The notes under the pieces: model-generated
Databases searched by the model: none
What the model saw: only the letters and a program-made list of their open reading frames with translations
What the model was told of the DNA's origin: nothing
Shown: piece after piece, positions 1-7,114 of the stretch
Layout of the letters: every line of letters begins with the position of its first letter
Position numbering within the stretch: position 1 is the first letter of the stretch
From: Lachnospiraceae bacterium
GTDB taxonomy: Bacteria > Bacillota > Clostridia > Lachnospirales > Lachnospiraceae
Reading direction: 5' to 3'
Assembly: GCA_017412265.1 (NCBI GenBank)
Contig: JAFPYK010000244.1
Coordinates: 1 to 8,572, forward strand
DNA length: 8,572 nt
Translations under genes and position numbers: made by a program

Positions 1-2138
1 CAGTAGTGCTCTCCGTCCACGGCCGGCAGCAGGTCGATCGGCCTGTTGTCCCTGCGCCGGAACATGCACTGAATCGCGAAGTCATACCGGGCCAGAGCGC
101 TGAGCACCGTCTCCATATAGATCCGGTACAGATTTCTGGGATCCTTCACCCGCTCCGCGAGCGTCTGCAGGATCCTCCGTGCCTCGTTGCAATACTTCTC
201 ATATGCTTCCCTGGGATATACCCGAAAACTCGGGACGGCCTTAAACAGACGGTAGGCAAACTGGTCATTGTTCACCCGGCGGAACAGTTCGATCATCTCA
301 TCCAGCGTCCTTCGGTTCTCTCCTGCGGTCCCGCAGGCCTCGGCGAAGAGCAGGCTGATCTCCACCCGTTCGACGAAAGCAGATGTCCTCTCCAGCCGGA
401 ACCGGCTGAGTGCCTGAAGATCCTCCTCCGTGACTTCCTCCTGCCCGGCAAGCTTCTGCAGGAACTCCCTCAGCTTACCGTTGCTGCTCTCCTTCTCCGC
501 GCGTTCACCCACCCGGCTCACCGACTTAAACATCAGCGGGTTCCATCTCCGGTTCAGGTCCAGTCCGCTGACCTTAAACCGGATGACCGCCCCGTCATCG
601 AGCTGCTCACGCACGGAAGGATCGATCGAATTGCTCTGGATCCACGCGTTCTGTATCGACACATTCAGGCCCTGCAGGACACCCTCCATGATCTGGCCGG
701 TCTCACTCATCCAATGGCCGTAGATCCCGAAGAACCGGTATTCCTGGAGGATCTCCCTCAGATTCGACTGCTCAAGCCTCTCCCGCCCCAGCACCTCCAG
801 CATGCGGTTCAGGAAGAAATGCAGGGGGCATGTGCTCCGAAGATAGGTGTGCATGTACATCCAGACCATTTCCGCCACAGGCTTGCCCGCCTCGTCAAAT
901 GCCCTCAGAAAATCATCCACGTCCACCGTATAGCTCGGATTCACGTAAGGCAGGTGATACCTCATCTGCCGCGGAAGCTGCTCCTCGAGCCCTTCGATCT
1001 GCGGGCACTTGTCGACCACCCGGCTGTAGAACTGCCGGAAGCTGTCATACGGTTCGGTTTTCTCGAAGAACATCCTCGTGCCGGGAGGCGCCGCGAGCAT
1101 CAGCACACCGTGCGCCCGGATCATCAGGTAATCGTTATATTCCTGCGAGGCACGCGTCCCCTCACCCGTGAAGTAAGGCATCTCCCGGATGACCGTCTCC
1201 TCCTCGCCCGGCGAATTCAGGAGGCGCGATACATGGTAGATAAAATCATAATCCTCGGAGAAATATGCCCGGTGCTTCCGGACAAGCCCGTACCATTCTT
1301 CGTTTGCCATCCGGTGTACCTGATGTGCCTCCTCGGAAGATGCGGTATTCTTCGCCCGTTCCTCCAGCGCGTCACGTGTCATCGACATCAGACTGCTGCG
1401 CTCCTCCTCCGGCGTGTCCGCGATCACGCGGTCCACCAGGTCCGCCGCGTCCTCATCCAGGACGCCGAGCGGCAGGCAGGACTTGGAGAAGCGCATGAAC
1501 AGCCACCGCATGGCTTCAAACCAGAGCTTCTCCGCATAGATGCGGCAGATCTGCGCGTAGATCTCCCGCTCCTCCTCCCGGGTCACACGCCCGTCGATCC
1601 GGCTGCGTCCGACAAACTCCTGCATCCGGCGTCCGTCATCCGTGACCTCCGACAGATACAGCAGGCCCCGAAGCCCCAGAATCCCCTTCTCGCGCTCCGT
1701 GACCGAGCGGACCTCCCGGCTGTAATACCCGGAGATCTCCCTGCGAAACTGTCCGATCAGCTCCTCAAAATCCTCGGCGAACATCCGGGCGAACCTGCCC
1801 CGGTACATCTCCCGGAAGACCTCCGGAAGGTCTGCGATCAGGGCACTCTTAAACCCCGGCCAGAACCATTCCTCCTCCGGGTGCGCAAGAAGCGCTTCCC
1901 GGATCAGCCCGAGAGCTTCCTCCGCCTCTTCCCCCTGAAGCTCACCGCTCTGGATTCCTCTCGAGACGATCAGCGTGATCTCCCACGGCGAATGCACGAG
2001 CGCCGCCCTGCAGACCTCAAGGAGTGCGCCGGGATCCGAAGCCGCCGCGCGGTCGATCACCATGCGCAGCTTCTCGATCACGGCAGACTCGGAGTCCCTG
2101 CCCCACCGGACCGCTCTCAGATATCCTCTGACATCCAT
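1..2138 (-). CDS. Large helical protein of unknown function, coupled to the NACHT gene; 3' end beyond the left edge (partial)
   Basis: I do not recognise this protein. The frame is open from ATG 2138 to the window edge: 712 codons, no stop. The start is well fixed: an in-frame TGA lies at 2165-2163, only eight codons upstream, this is the first ATG after it, and a GAGAGG ribosome binding site (2153-2148) lies 9 nt before it. Start and NACHT gene overlap by 22 nt, so translation is probably coupled. The product is mostly amphipathic helix, rich in Glu, Arg and Leu, with many aromatic residues. I see no signal peptide, membrane segment, nuclease motif or Walker motif. Residues about 469-545 look more like beta strands (G-A-V-I-R-F-K-V at 516-523, then F-K-S-V at 537-540) and faintly recall a cold-shock/OB fold. 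Because the NACHT protein upstream lacks the long C-terminal sensor repeats usual for STAND proteins, this may be the detached sensor/helical part. Codon use matches the neighbours. CDS assignment is firm; function is unknown. Confidence 0.8.
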   Translation of the reverse strand, partial: MDVRGYLRAVRWGRDSESAVIEKLRMVIDRAAASDPGALLEVCRAALVHSPWEITLIVSRGIQSGELQGEEAEEALGLIREALLAHPEEEWFWPGFKSALIADLPEVFREMYRGRFARMFAEDFEELIGQFRREISGYYSREVRSVTEREKGILGLRGLLYLSEVTDDGRRMQEFVGRSRIDGRVTREEEREIYAQICRIYAEKLWFEAMRWLFMRFSKSCLPLGVLDEDAADLVDRVIADTPEEERSSLMSMTRDALEERAKNTASSEEAHQVHRMANEEWYGLVRKHRAYFSEDYDFIYHVSRLLNSPGEEETVIREMPYFTGEGTRASQEYNDYLMIRAHGVLMLAAPPGTRMFFEKTEPYDSFRQFYSRVVDKCPQIEGLEEQLPRQMRYHLPYVNPSYTVDVDDFLRAFDEAGKPVAEMVWMYMHTYLRSTCPLHFFLNRMLEVLGRERLEQSNLREILQEYRFFGIYGHWMSETGQIMEGVLQGLNVSIQNAWIQSNSIDPSVREQLDDGAVIRFKVSGLDLNRRWNPLMFKSVSRVGERAEKESSNGKLREFLQKLAGQEEVTEEDLQALSRFRLERTSAFVERVEISLLFAEACGTAGENRRTLDEMIELFRRVNNDQFAYRLFKAVPSFRVYPREAYEKYCNEARRILQTLAERVKDPRNLYRIYMETVLSALARYDFAIQCMFRRRDNRPIDLLPAVDGEHY

Positions 2139-4384
2139 TGGTAAATACCTCTCACACGCCTGTCATTTCCCTGGTCCATAGCCCCGAAGTAGAAGGCAGC
2201 TTCATAATCACTCTTGGCAAATCCCAGGTAATTTCTCCCTTCCTCTTCATACGAGGCCAGAAGCCCCAGATCCACGCACAGCTGCACGCAGGCTCTCGAG
2301 TCTGGGATCGTCCAGAACCGCCGCTGCGCGAGATACCCGAAGATCTCCTCTGCCTGCGCTTCCGTGAAGAGCACCGTCTCCTCTTCTTCCTGCGAAGAGA
2401 GCCGGAAGATCGTGGTCTCCTCATGATCCCTCGCCTCTTTATCCATCAGCGTGAGCACCGCGAGCACCTGCAGGAAGGTCTCCACATACTCGACGTTCCG
2501 ATCCATTTTCCGGCTCGCCTCGCGCTCCAGCAGGAACCGGACATAATTCTCTACCGTATCTGAAGTGATCGTGCCGGTCTCCTCAAACTCCCGGATCAGC
2601 TGCTCTAAGCGCATCGGGCTGTCAAATGTCCGGATCTGCGCTTCCTTCTCGTCGCAGAGCGCGAGGAGCTGCTCCCTCGTCTCCTCCCGGCGGCACGCCA
2701 CACGGAGGAATGACCGGATATCATCCATATCCAGCGGATAGAAGAAGACCTGCACCGCGCTGCTTAAGATGCGCAGCGACAGCTTCGGCGTGCGGTCCGT
2801 CAGGATCACCTCCTGCTTCGGGTGCGCGGAGAGGAACCGGTTGACCGCCGAGGCAAACTGCGCCTTCACCGTGTATTCCAGCATCTCGTTAAATCCGTCC
2901 AGATACAGGATCAGGTCCTCCGCCTCGAGGAAGAGACCCGCCTCATCCGCAGTGATGCCAAGGGCACCTGCCACCGCGTCCTCCAGAGGGCGGCTGCTCG
3001 CCTGCAGCCTCTGAAGTTCAATATAGACCGGGATCTTCCCGCTCTCGCCGGCCAGCACCTTCTGCGCCTGCAGATAGACCAGGCGCTTTAAGAGCGTCGA
3101 TTTGCCCGAGCCGGCCTCGCCGAAGAGGCGGATCTGCGGCAGCCCTGCCCGCGCGAGAATCTCCTCGCCCGGCGTCAGCTCACTCTGCGCGGCGGACTGG
3201 ATCCTCCAGCGAAGAGGCACGAAAGGCAGCGCTTCCAGGCTCTCCCTGCGGTAAGTCTCGACAATCTCTCTGGCATACCGGTTCTCATCCAGCGCTTCCT
3301 CCCGAAGCAGCCGGGTCCGGTCGGCCCGGATCTCGTTCCGGTACCGGAAGGCGACCGCCATCAGGACCACCAGCGCATCCATCGCGTTGGCTTCCACCTG
3401 GCCGGCCGGACGGGTCCCTCTCTTCTTCGCCGCCTCGATGGCGGCCTCCCTCAGCTTCTGGTAAGACTTGTCCTCGCTCTCCGGGAACCAGTCTTCCTTC
3501 AGCAGCTCCAGGATGCTCTTCTGAGACCTCGCGCCCGGCGCGCCGATCTCCTCCAGCCACCGCCGCAGGCTCGTATCCCGGAAGTTCTGGGACAGATGCT
3601 CAAACTCCCCCTGGGCACACTGGTCCAGATCCCAGGGCAGCTCCGCAAATGACCCGTACATCCGGCAGGCCTCCCGGAGCAGCTCCACCGATTCGTCGAA
3701 AAACAAGTTCTCGTAGCGCCTCAGAATCTTGGAGTTAAGCCACACCAGCGTATTTCTCGACAGCTCGGTGCCGAACGCCATCCGCTCCTTCGCCAGCCGG
3801 TTCATCGCCGAGGCGTCGGCCAGGCTGCCGACCCTCTGGTAGAGAGCCTTCTTCGCGGCTTCCAGTGCCTCCCTCCAGGACGCCCGCAGGCTTTCCCGGT
3901 TATAATATCCCGGCAGGGCATCCGCCACCTCGTCCACGAGGGGCTCCAGCCGGTTGTAGATAATAAAATACTGCTCGAATTTCTTGCTGGCCGACTCCTC
4001 CGAATCATGCGACTGGAGATTTCTCGCGTCCTTCACACGCTTGAACATGTCCGGCGGTCCCCAGTGGAAATAATGCTTTGTGCTGTTGTAATACCTCACC
4101 AGGTAAAACCCGTAGGTGGTATCGATCATGAACTTGCTTGCGGTATTGCGCCCGCCGGCTTCATCGACCTTGTCCACGAACGGCTCGTGCTTCGCCCTCT
4201 CCTCGGGAGTCCCGGCACTGACCTCATGCTGCGCGAGGTCGTAGAGCTTCTTCGCCCAGTCCGGTCCCCAGACATTCGTGCGGGAGAGCCCGCCCTCAAT
4301 CACGTCCTGAAAGATGCGGTTGTTCACCACACGGAGAAGCTCCCCGCAGTCCAGTTCTTCCAGATGATTTGTATTCTCAGCCAT
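2117..4384 (-). CDS. NACHT-domain STAND NTPase with HEPN-like N-terminal region
   Basis: A 755-residue protein with an unmistakable STAND/NACHT NTPase core: Walker A G-E-A-G-S-G-K-S-T at 422-430, Walker B L-I-L-Y-L-D-G-F-N-E at 491-500, a sensor-like V-I-L-T-D-R at 526-531, then the usual P-L-x4-I-x2-F-L stretch (550-560) and a helical/winged-helix region to about 735. Residues 330-400 are the helical linker typical before NACHT domains. The first 160 residues contain R-N-L-Q-S-H (121-126), matching the R-N-x3-H motif of HEPN ribonucleases, followed by a long amphipathic helix. Residues 160-330 are helical and unassigned. Known relatives (Avs and bacterial NACHT proteins) oligomerise on sensing a phage signal and fire an N-terminal effector; that role here is inferred. 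Start ATG 4384 has AAAGGAG 7 nt upstream. The protein ends soon after the NTPase core, with no long repeat domain; that role may be held by the overlapping downstream gene. The NACHT call is firm, HEPN tentative. Confidence 0.87.
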   Translation of the reverse strand: MAENTNHLEELDCGELLRVVNNRIFQDVIEGGLSRTNVWGPDWAKKLYDLAQHEVSAGTPEERAKHEPFVDKVDEAGGRNTASKFMIDTTYGFYLVRYYNSTKHYFHWGPPDMFKRVKDARNLQSHDSEESASKKFEQYFIIYNRLEPLVDEVADALPGYYNRESLRASWREALEAAKKALYQRVGSLADASAMNRLAKERMAFGTELSRNTLVWLNSKILRRYENLFFDESVELLREACRMYGSFAELPWDLDQCAQGEFEHLSQNFRDTSLRRWLEEIGAPGARSQKSILELLKEDWFPESEDKSYQKLREAAIEAAKKRGTRPAGQVEANAMDALVVLMAVAFRYRNEIRADRTRLLREEALDENRYAREIVETYRRESLEALPFVPLRWRIQSAAQSELTPGEEILARAGLPQIRLFGEAGSGKSTLLKRLVYLQAQKVLAGESGKIPVYIELQRLQASSRPLEDAVAGALGITADEAGLFLEAEDLILYLDGFNEMLEYTVKAQFASAVNRFLSAHPKQEVILTDRTPKLSLRILSSAVQVFFYPLDMDDIRSFLRVACRREETREQLLALCDEKEAQIRTFDSPMRLEQLIREFEETGTITSDTVENYVRFLLEREASRKMDRNVEYVETFLQVLAVLTLMDKEARDHEETTIFRLSSQEEEETVLFTEAQAEEIFGYLAQRRFWTIPDSRACVQLCVDLGLLASYEEEGRNYLGFAKSDYEAAFYFGAMDQGNDRRVRGIYQWMSEDI

Positions 4385-4391
4385 GAATCTG

Positions 4392-4414
4392 CTCCTTTCG
4401 GCGGTTCCCCGCCG
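4392..4414 (-). promoter_or_regulatory. Stem-loop abutting the ribosome binding site of the NACHT gene
   Basis: In the 48-nt gap between the aldo/keto reductase stop and the NACHT start, the minus strand forms a perfect 6-bp stem CGGCGG / CCGCCG closed by a GGAA (GNRA-type) tetraloop at 4414-4399. The ribosome binding site AAAGGAG (4398-4392) follows with no gap. There is no T-tract, so it is not an intrinsic terminator, and transcription from the reductase promoter should continue into the NACHT gene. The hairpin could tune translation or protect the mRNA; this role is inferred. I see no convincing separate promoter in the gap. Confidence 0.5.
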
Positions 4415-4432
4415 TTATGTTCTTCAGCTGCT

Positions 4433-5554
4433 TTATTCCAGCTCTTCCGCTACCTTCGACAGCCACTCCGTAATCGCGATGTGCTGCGGGCAGACCGCCT
4501 CGCAGCCCTGGCAGCCGATGCACGAAGAAGCCGCGCCGTACCCCTGGCCCAGGTAGTTGCCGTAGTACTCCTTCTCCGGCGAGAAGTCCTCGCGCTTCAT
4601 CAGCTTCTTAGTGTTGTAGAGTGCGAAATAATTCGGGATCAGGATCCCCATCGGGCACTCATTTGCCTCCACGCAGTATCGGCAGCCCGTGCAGGGAATC
4701 TCGATGGTCTGCCGGATCATCTCCGCGCAGGCCAGCAGGAGCTTCATCTCCTCCTCGCTCAGAGGCGTAAAGTCCTCCATAAACCCGGTGTTCTCCTCCA
4801 GCTGCGCGTACGTGCTCATGCCGGAGAGGACGACCATGACCTGAGGCAGGCTCGCTGCAAATGAAATCGCCCACCGCGCCGGGCTCCAGTCCGGATGCGC
4901 CTCGCGCAGCCGCTGCTTCACGATCTCCGGCGGGTTCGCAAGCGTTCCGCCCTTGACCGGTTCCATGACGATCACCTGCTTGCCGTGCTTTACGCACACT
5001 TCATAGCAGCCTCTCGCCTGGATGCCTGCGCTCTCCCAGTCCAGATAATTGATCTGCAGCTGGACGAACTCAAAGAACGGATTCTCCGTAAGCACCCGGT
5101 CTAAGAACTCCGGTGTGTCGTGGCAGGAGAAGCCGAGACAGCGGATCTCGCCCTCCGCCCTCTTCTGCCGGCAGAAGTCGATCGCCCCGTACTTCTTCGC
5201 CTTCTCGTAATTCTCACTGTTCATATCGTGGATCAGATAATAGTCAAAATAATCCACGTGCAGCTTCTCCTTCTGCTTCTCATAGATCCGTTCGACATCC
5301 GCCTCGCTCGTCAGCATCATGTCCGGCATCTTCGTCGCGATGGTAAATGCCTCCCTCGGATACCGGTCCACGACCGCCTTGCCCACGACCTCCTCACTCA
5401 TGAAGTCGTGATACATCCAGGCCGTATCGCAGTACGTAAATCCTCTCTCGAAGAACAGGTCCGCCATCCGCTCCACCTGCGCCACATCCACCTTCGTCTG
5501 GTCATTCTCATCCAGCAGCGGCATTCTCATAAATCCAAATCCCAGTTTCTTCAT
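4433..5554 (-). CDS. Aldo/keto reductase with C-terminal 2x[4Fe-4S] ferredoxin domain
   Basis: A 373-residue cytoplasmic oxidoreductase. Residues 1-280 are an aldo/keto reductase TIM barrel with the catalytic residues of the family: Asp43 and Tyr48 in D-T-A-W-M-Y, Lys75 in A-T-K-M-P and His109 in L-I-H-D. The C-terminus carries two cysteine clusters, C288/C291/C294/C300 and C345/C348/C351/C355-Pro, as in ferredoxin-like domains binding two [4Fe-4S] clusters. This fused form is common in Clostridia, where it probably couples NAD(P)H or ferredoxin electrons to reduction of a carbonyl substrate; the substrate is unknown. ATG 5554 is chosen because a strong GAGGAGG site lies about 5 nt upstream and the sequence after it (M-K-K-L-G-F-G-F-M-R-M-P) is the family's normal N-terminus. 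An in-frame ATG at 5632 would sit almost at the predicted transcription start and is rejected. It has its own promoter and is followed after 48 nt, without a terminator, by the NACHT gene. Confidence 0.93.
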   Translation of the reverse strand: MKKLGFGFMRMPLLDENDQTKVDVAQVERMADLFFERGFTYCDTAWMYHDFMSEEVVGKAVVDRYPREAFTIATKMPDMMLTSEADVERIYEKQKEKLHVDYFDYYLIHDMNSENYEKAKKYGAIDFCRQKRAEGEIRCLGFSCHDTPEFLDRVLTENPFFEFVQLQINYLDWESAGIQARGCYEVCVKHGKQVIVMEPVKGGTLANPPEIVKQRLREAHPDWSPARWAISFAASLPQVMVVLSGMSTYAQLEENTGFMEDFTPLSEEEMKLLLACAEMIRQTIEIPCTGCRYCVEANECPMGILIPNYFALYNTKKLMKREDFSPEKEYYGNYLGQGYGAASSCIGCQGCEAVCPQHIAITEWLSKVAEELE

Positions 5555-5571
5555 ACGATCCTCCTCAAACT

Positions 5572-5595
5572 GCGGGCAGAGATCCTCCCGCCCGC
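5572..5595 (-). promoter_or_regulatory. Leader hairpin with SD-like loop upstream of the aldo/keto reductase
   Basis: The predicted leader of about 80 nt contains a perfect 6-bp stem GCGGGC / GCCCGC with a 12-nt loop, GGGAGGATCTCT. The loop repeats the G-G-A-G-G-A-T-C seen at the true ribosome binding site just downstream (the site at about 5566-5560 followed by ATC). It could be a decoy or accessory ribosome site, or chance in GC-rich DNA. No terminator-like T-run follows. Confidence 0.3.
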
Positions 5596-5641
5596 TACTC
5601 TTCCGCCGTATCGCGGCTTGATTCACAGTCATTCTGCATCT

Positions 5642-5670
5642 ATTATACGTGATACTTCCCGCTCTTTCCA
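5642..5670 (-). promoter_or_regulatory. Sigma-A-type promoter of the aldo/keto reductase (and probably the NACHT pair)
   Basis: On the minus strand a perfect -10 hexamer TATAAT (5647-5642) is preceded, at the optimal 17-nt spacing, by TGGAAA (5670-5665), which matches 4 of 6 positions of TTGACA. Transcription would start near 5635, giving an untranslated leader of about 80 nt. Since no terminator is seen between this point and the left edge, this promoter may drive the reductase, the NACHT gene and the large helical gene as one transcript. Confidence 0.75.
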
Positions 5671-5681
5671 GTACATCTCAC

Positions 5682-5713
5682 GCGGAGGCAGCCAGAAATC
5701 CTGCCGGCTCCGC
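5682..5713. other. Bulged inverted repeat between the terminator and the promoter
   Basis: GCGGA/TCCGC and GGCAG/CTGCC arms form a 10-bp stem with a 3-nt bulge, just upstream of the reductase promoter and downstream of the oxidoreductase terminator. No T-run follows on either strand, so it is not a standard terminator. A near-perfect dyad GGAACCGCGGTCCC (core ACCGCGGT) lies further upstream at 5724-5737 and could be an operator. Both are weak, position-based suggestions; the rest of this 250-bp intergenic region holds only the promoter, leader and terminator listed separately. Confidence 0.25.
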
Positions 5714-5745
5714 CCATCTGTCAGGAACCGCGGTCCCGCCGGGTC

Positions 5746-5794
5746 AAAAAAGAGGCCGTGTGCCGGAGCATGGCTCCTGACCACACGACCCCTC
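5746..5794 (-). terminator. Intrinsic terminator of the 2-oxoacid:ferredoxin oxidoreductase operon
   Basis: Thirteen bases after the gamma-subunit stop, the minus strand folds as GAGG...CGTGTG paired with CACACG...CCTC, enclosing a second small stem GGAGC-CAT-GCTCC, and is followed at once by six T residues (5751-5746). The structure sits exactly at the operon's end and separates it from the aldo/keto reductase transcription unit. Confidence 0.88.
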
Positions 5795-5806
5795 GTCGGA
5801 TCCGTG

Positions 5807-6339
5807 TTAATCCTGATACTCTTTTCCGATCTCCATCGCCTTGAAATTCAGCTCCAGAAGATCCGCGTGTCTCGCAGACACACATTTGCCGAGCGCCGCC
5901 CGGACCGCCTCCATGTCATACTCGGAGAAGACGTCCAGAAGCTTGCCCATCAGAATCATGTTCGCGAGCGTCGGGAATCCGTTCTCGCCCGCCAGCTTCG
6001 TTGCCGGCACATAGTAGACCTTCACGTCATCGCGCGCGACCTTGCGCTCGATCAGCGAGCTGTCCACGAGGATCGTGCCGCCCGGCTTCACCTGCGCCTC
6101 GAACTTGTCCAGCGAAGGAAGGTTCATCGCCACCAGCACATCCGGATAAGAGATGATCGGCGCGCCCACCGGCTCATCGCTGATGATGACGCTGCAGTTC
6201 GCGGTGCCTCCGCGCATCTCCGGTCCGTAGGACGGAAGCCAGCTGACATTCTTATCTTCAATCAGTCCCTTGTAGGCCAGCACCTTGCCGGAGAAGAGGA
6301 GTCCCTGTCCGCCAAAGCCCGCAAAAAGATATTCTCTGG

Positions 6340-6343
<4 letters not shown>
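5807..6343 (-). CDS. 2-oxoacid:ferredoxin oxidoreductase, gamma subunit
   Basis: A 178-residue protein of the pyruvate/2-ketoisovalerate oxidoreductase catalytic-domain (gamma) family. It begins with the typical G-F-G-G-Q-G loop at 9-14 and contains the family signature S-Y-G-P-E-M-R-G-G-T-A at 38-48 followed by C-S-V-I-I-S. Length is normal for a separate gamma subunit. In these enzymes gamma helps bind coenzyme A and completes the alpha/beta/gamma/delta complex. Its ATG overlaps the beta-subunit stop as ATGA (6343-6340), a sign of translational coupling and equal dosage. A strong intrinsic terminator follows 13 nt after its TAA. Family assignment is firm. The substrate, branched-chain 2-oxoacid or 2-oxoglutarate, cannot be read from the sequence. 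Confidence 0.93.
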
Positions 6344-7113
<770 letters not shown>

Positions 7114-7114
7114 C

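Noticed and set aside
6..2144. Plus-strand open frame of 712 codons
   Set aside because: It is codon-aligned antisense to the helical gene and open only because that gene avoids TTA, CTA and TCA. Its product is Pro/His/Arg/Leu-rich without domain features, whereas the minus frame has normal composition, a ribosome site and coupling to the NACHT gene.
2163..2171. Slippery heptamer GGGAAAT in correct phase (G-GGA-AAT) near the end of the NACHT gene, suggesting programmed -1 frameshifting into the helical gene
   Set aside because: A -1 slip there reads GGG AAA TGA and stops at once at 2163, so it cannot produce the fusion. No other slippery site is visible in the short shared open stretch.
5555..5632. 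Longer N-terminus of the aldo/keto reductase starting at ATG 5632
   Set aside because: It would begin within a few bases of the predicted transcription start, has no ribosome site, and adds 26 residues not typical of the family; ATG 5554 has a strong GAGGAGG site.
5682..5745. T-box-like sequence (CGGGACCGCGG on the minus strand, close to UGGNACCGCG) upstream of the reductase
   Set aside because: The tRNA-pairing UGGN is altered to CGGG, no terminator with a T-run follows, there is no specifier-stem structure or promoter upstream, and the reductase promoter lies downstream of it.
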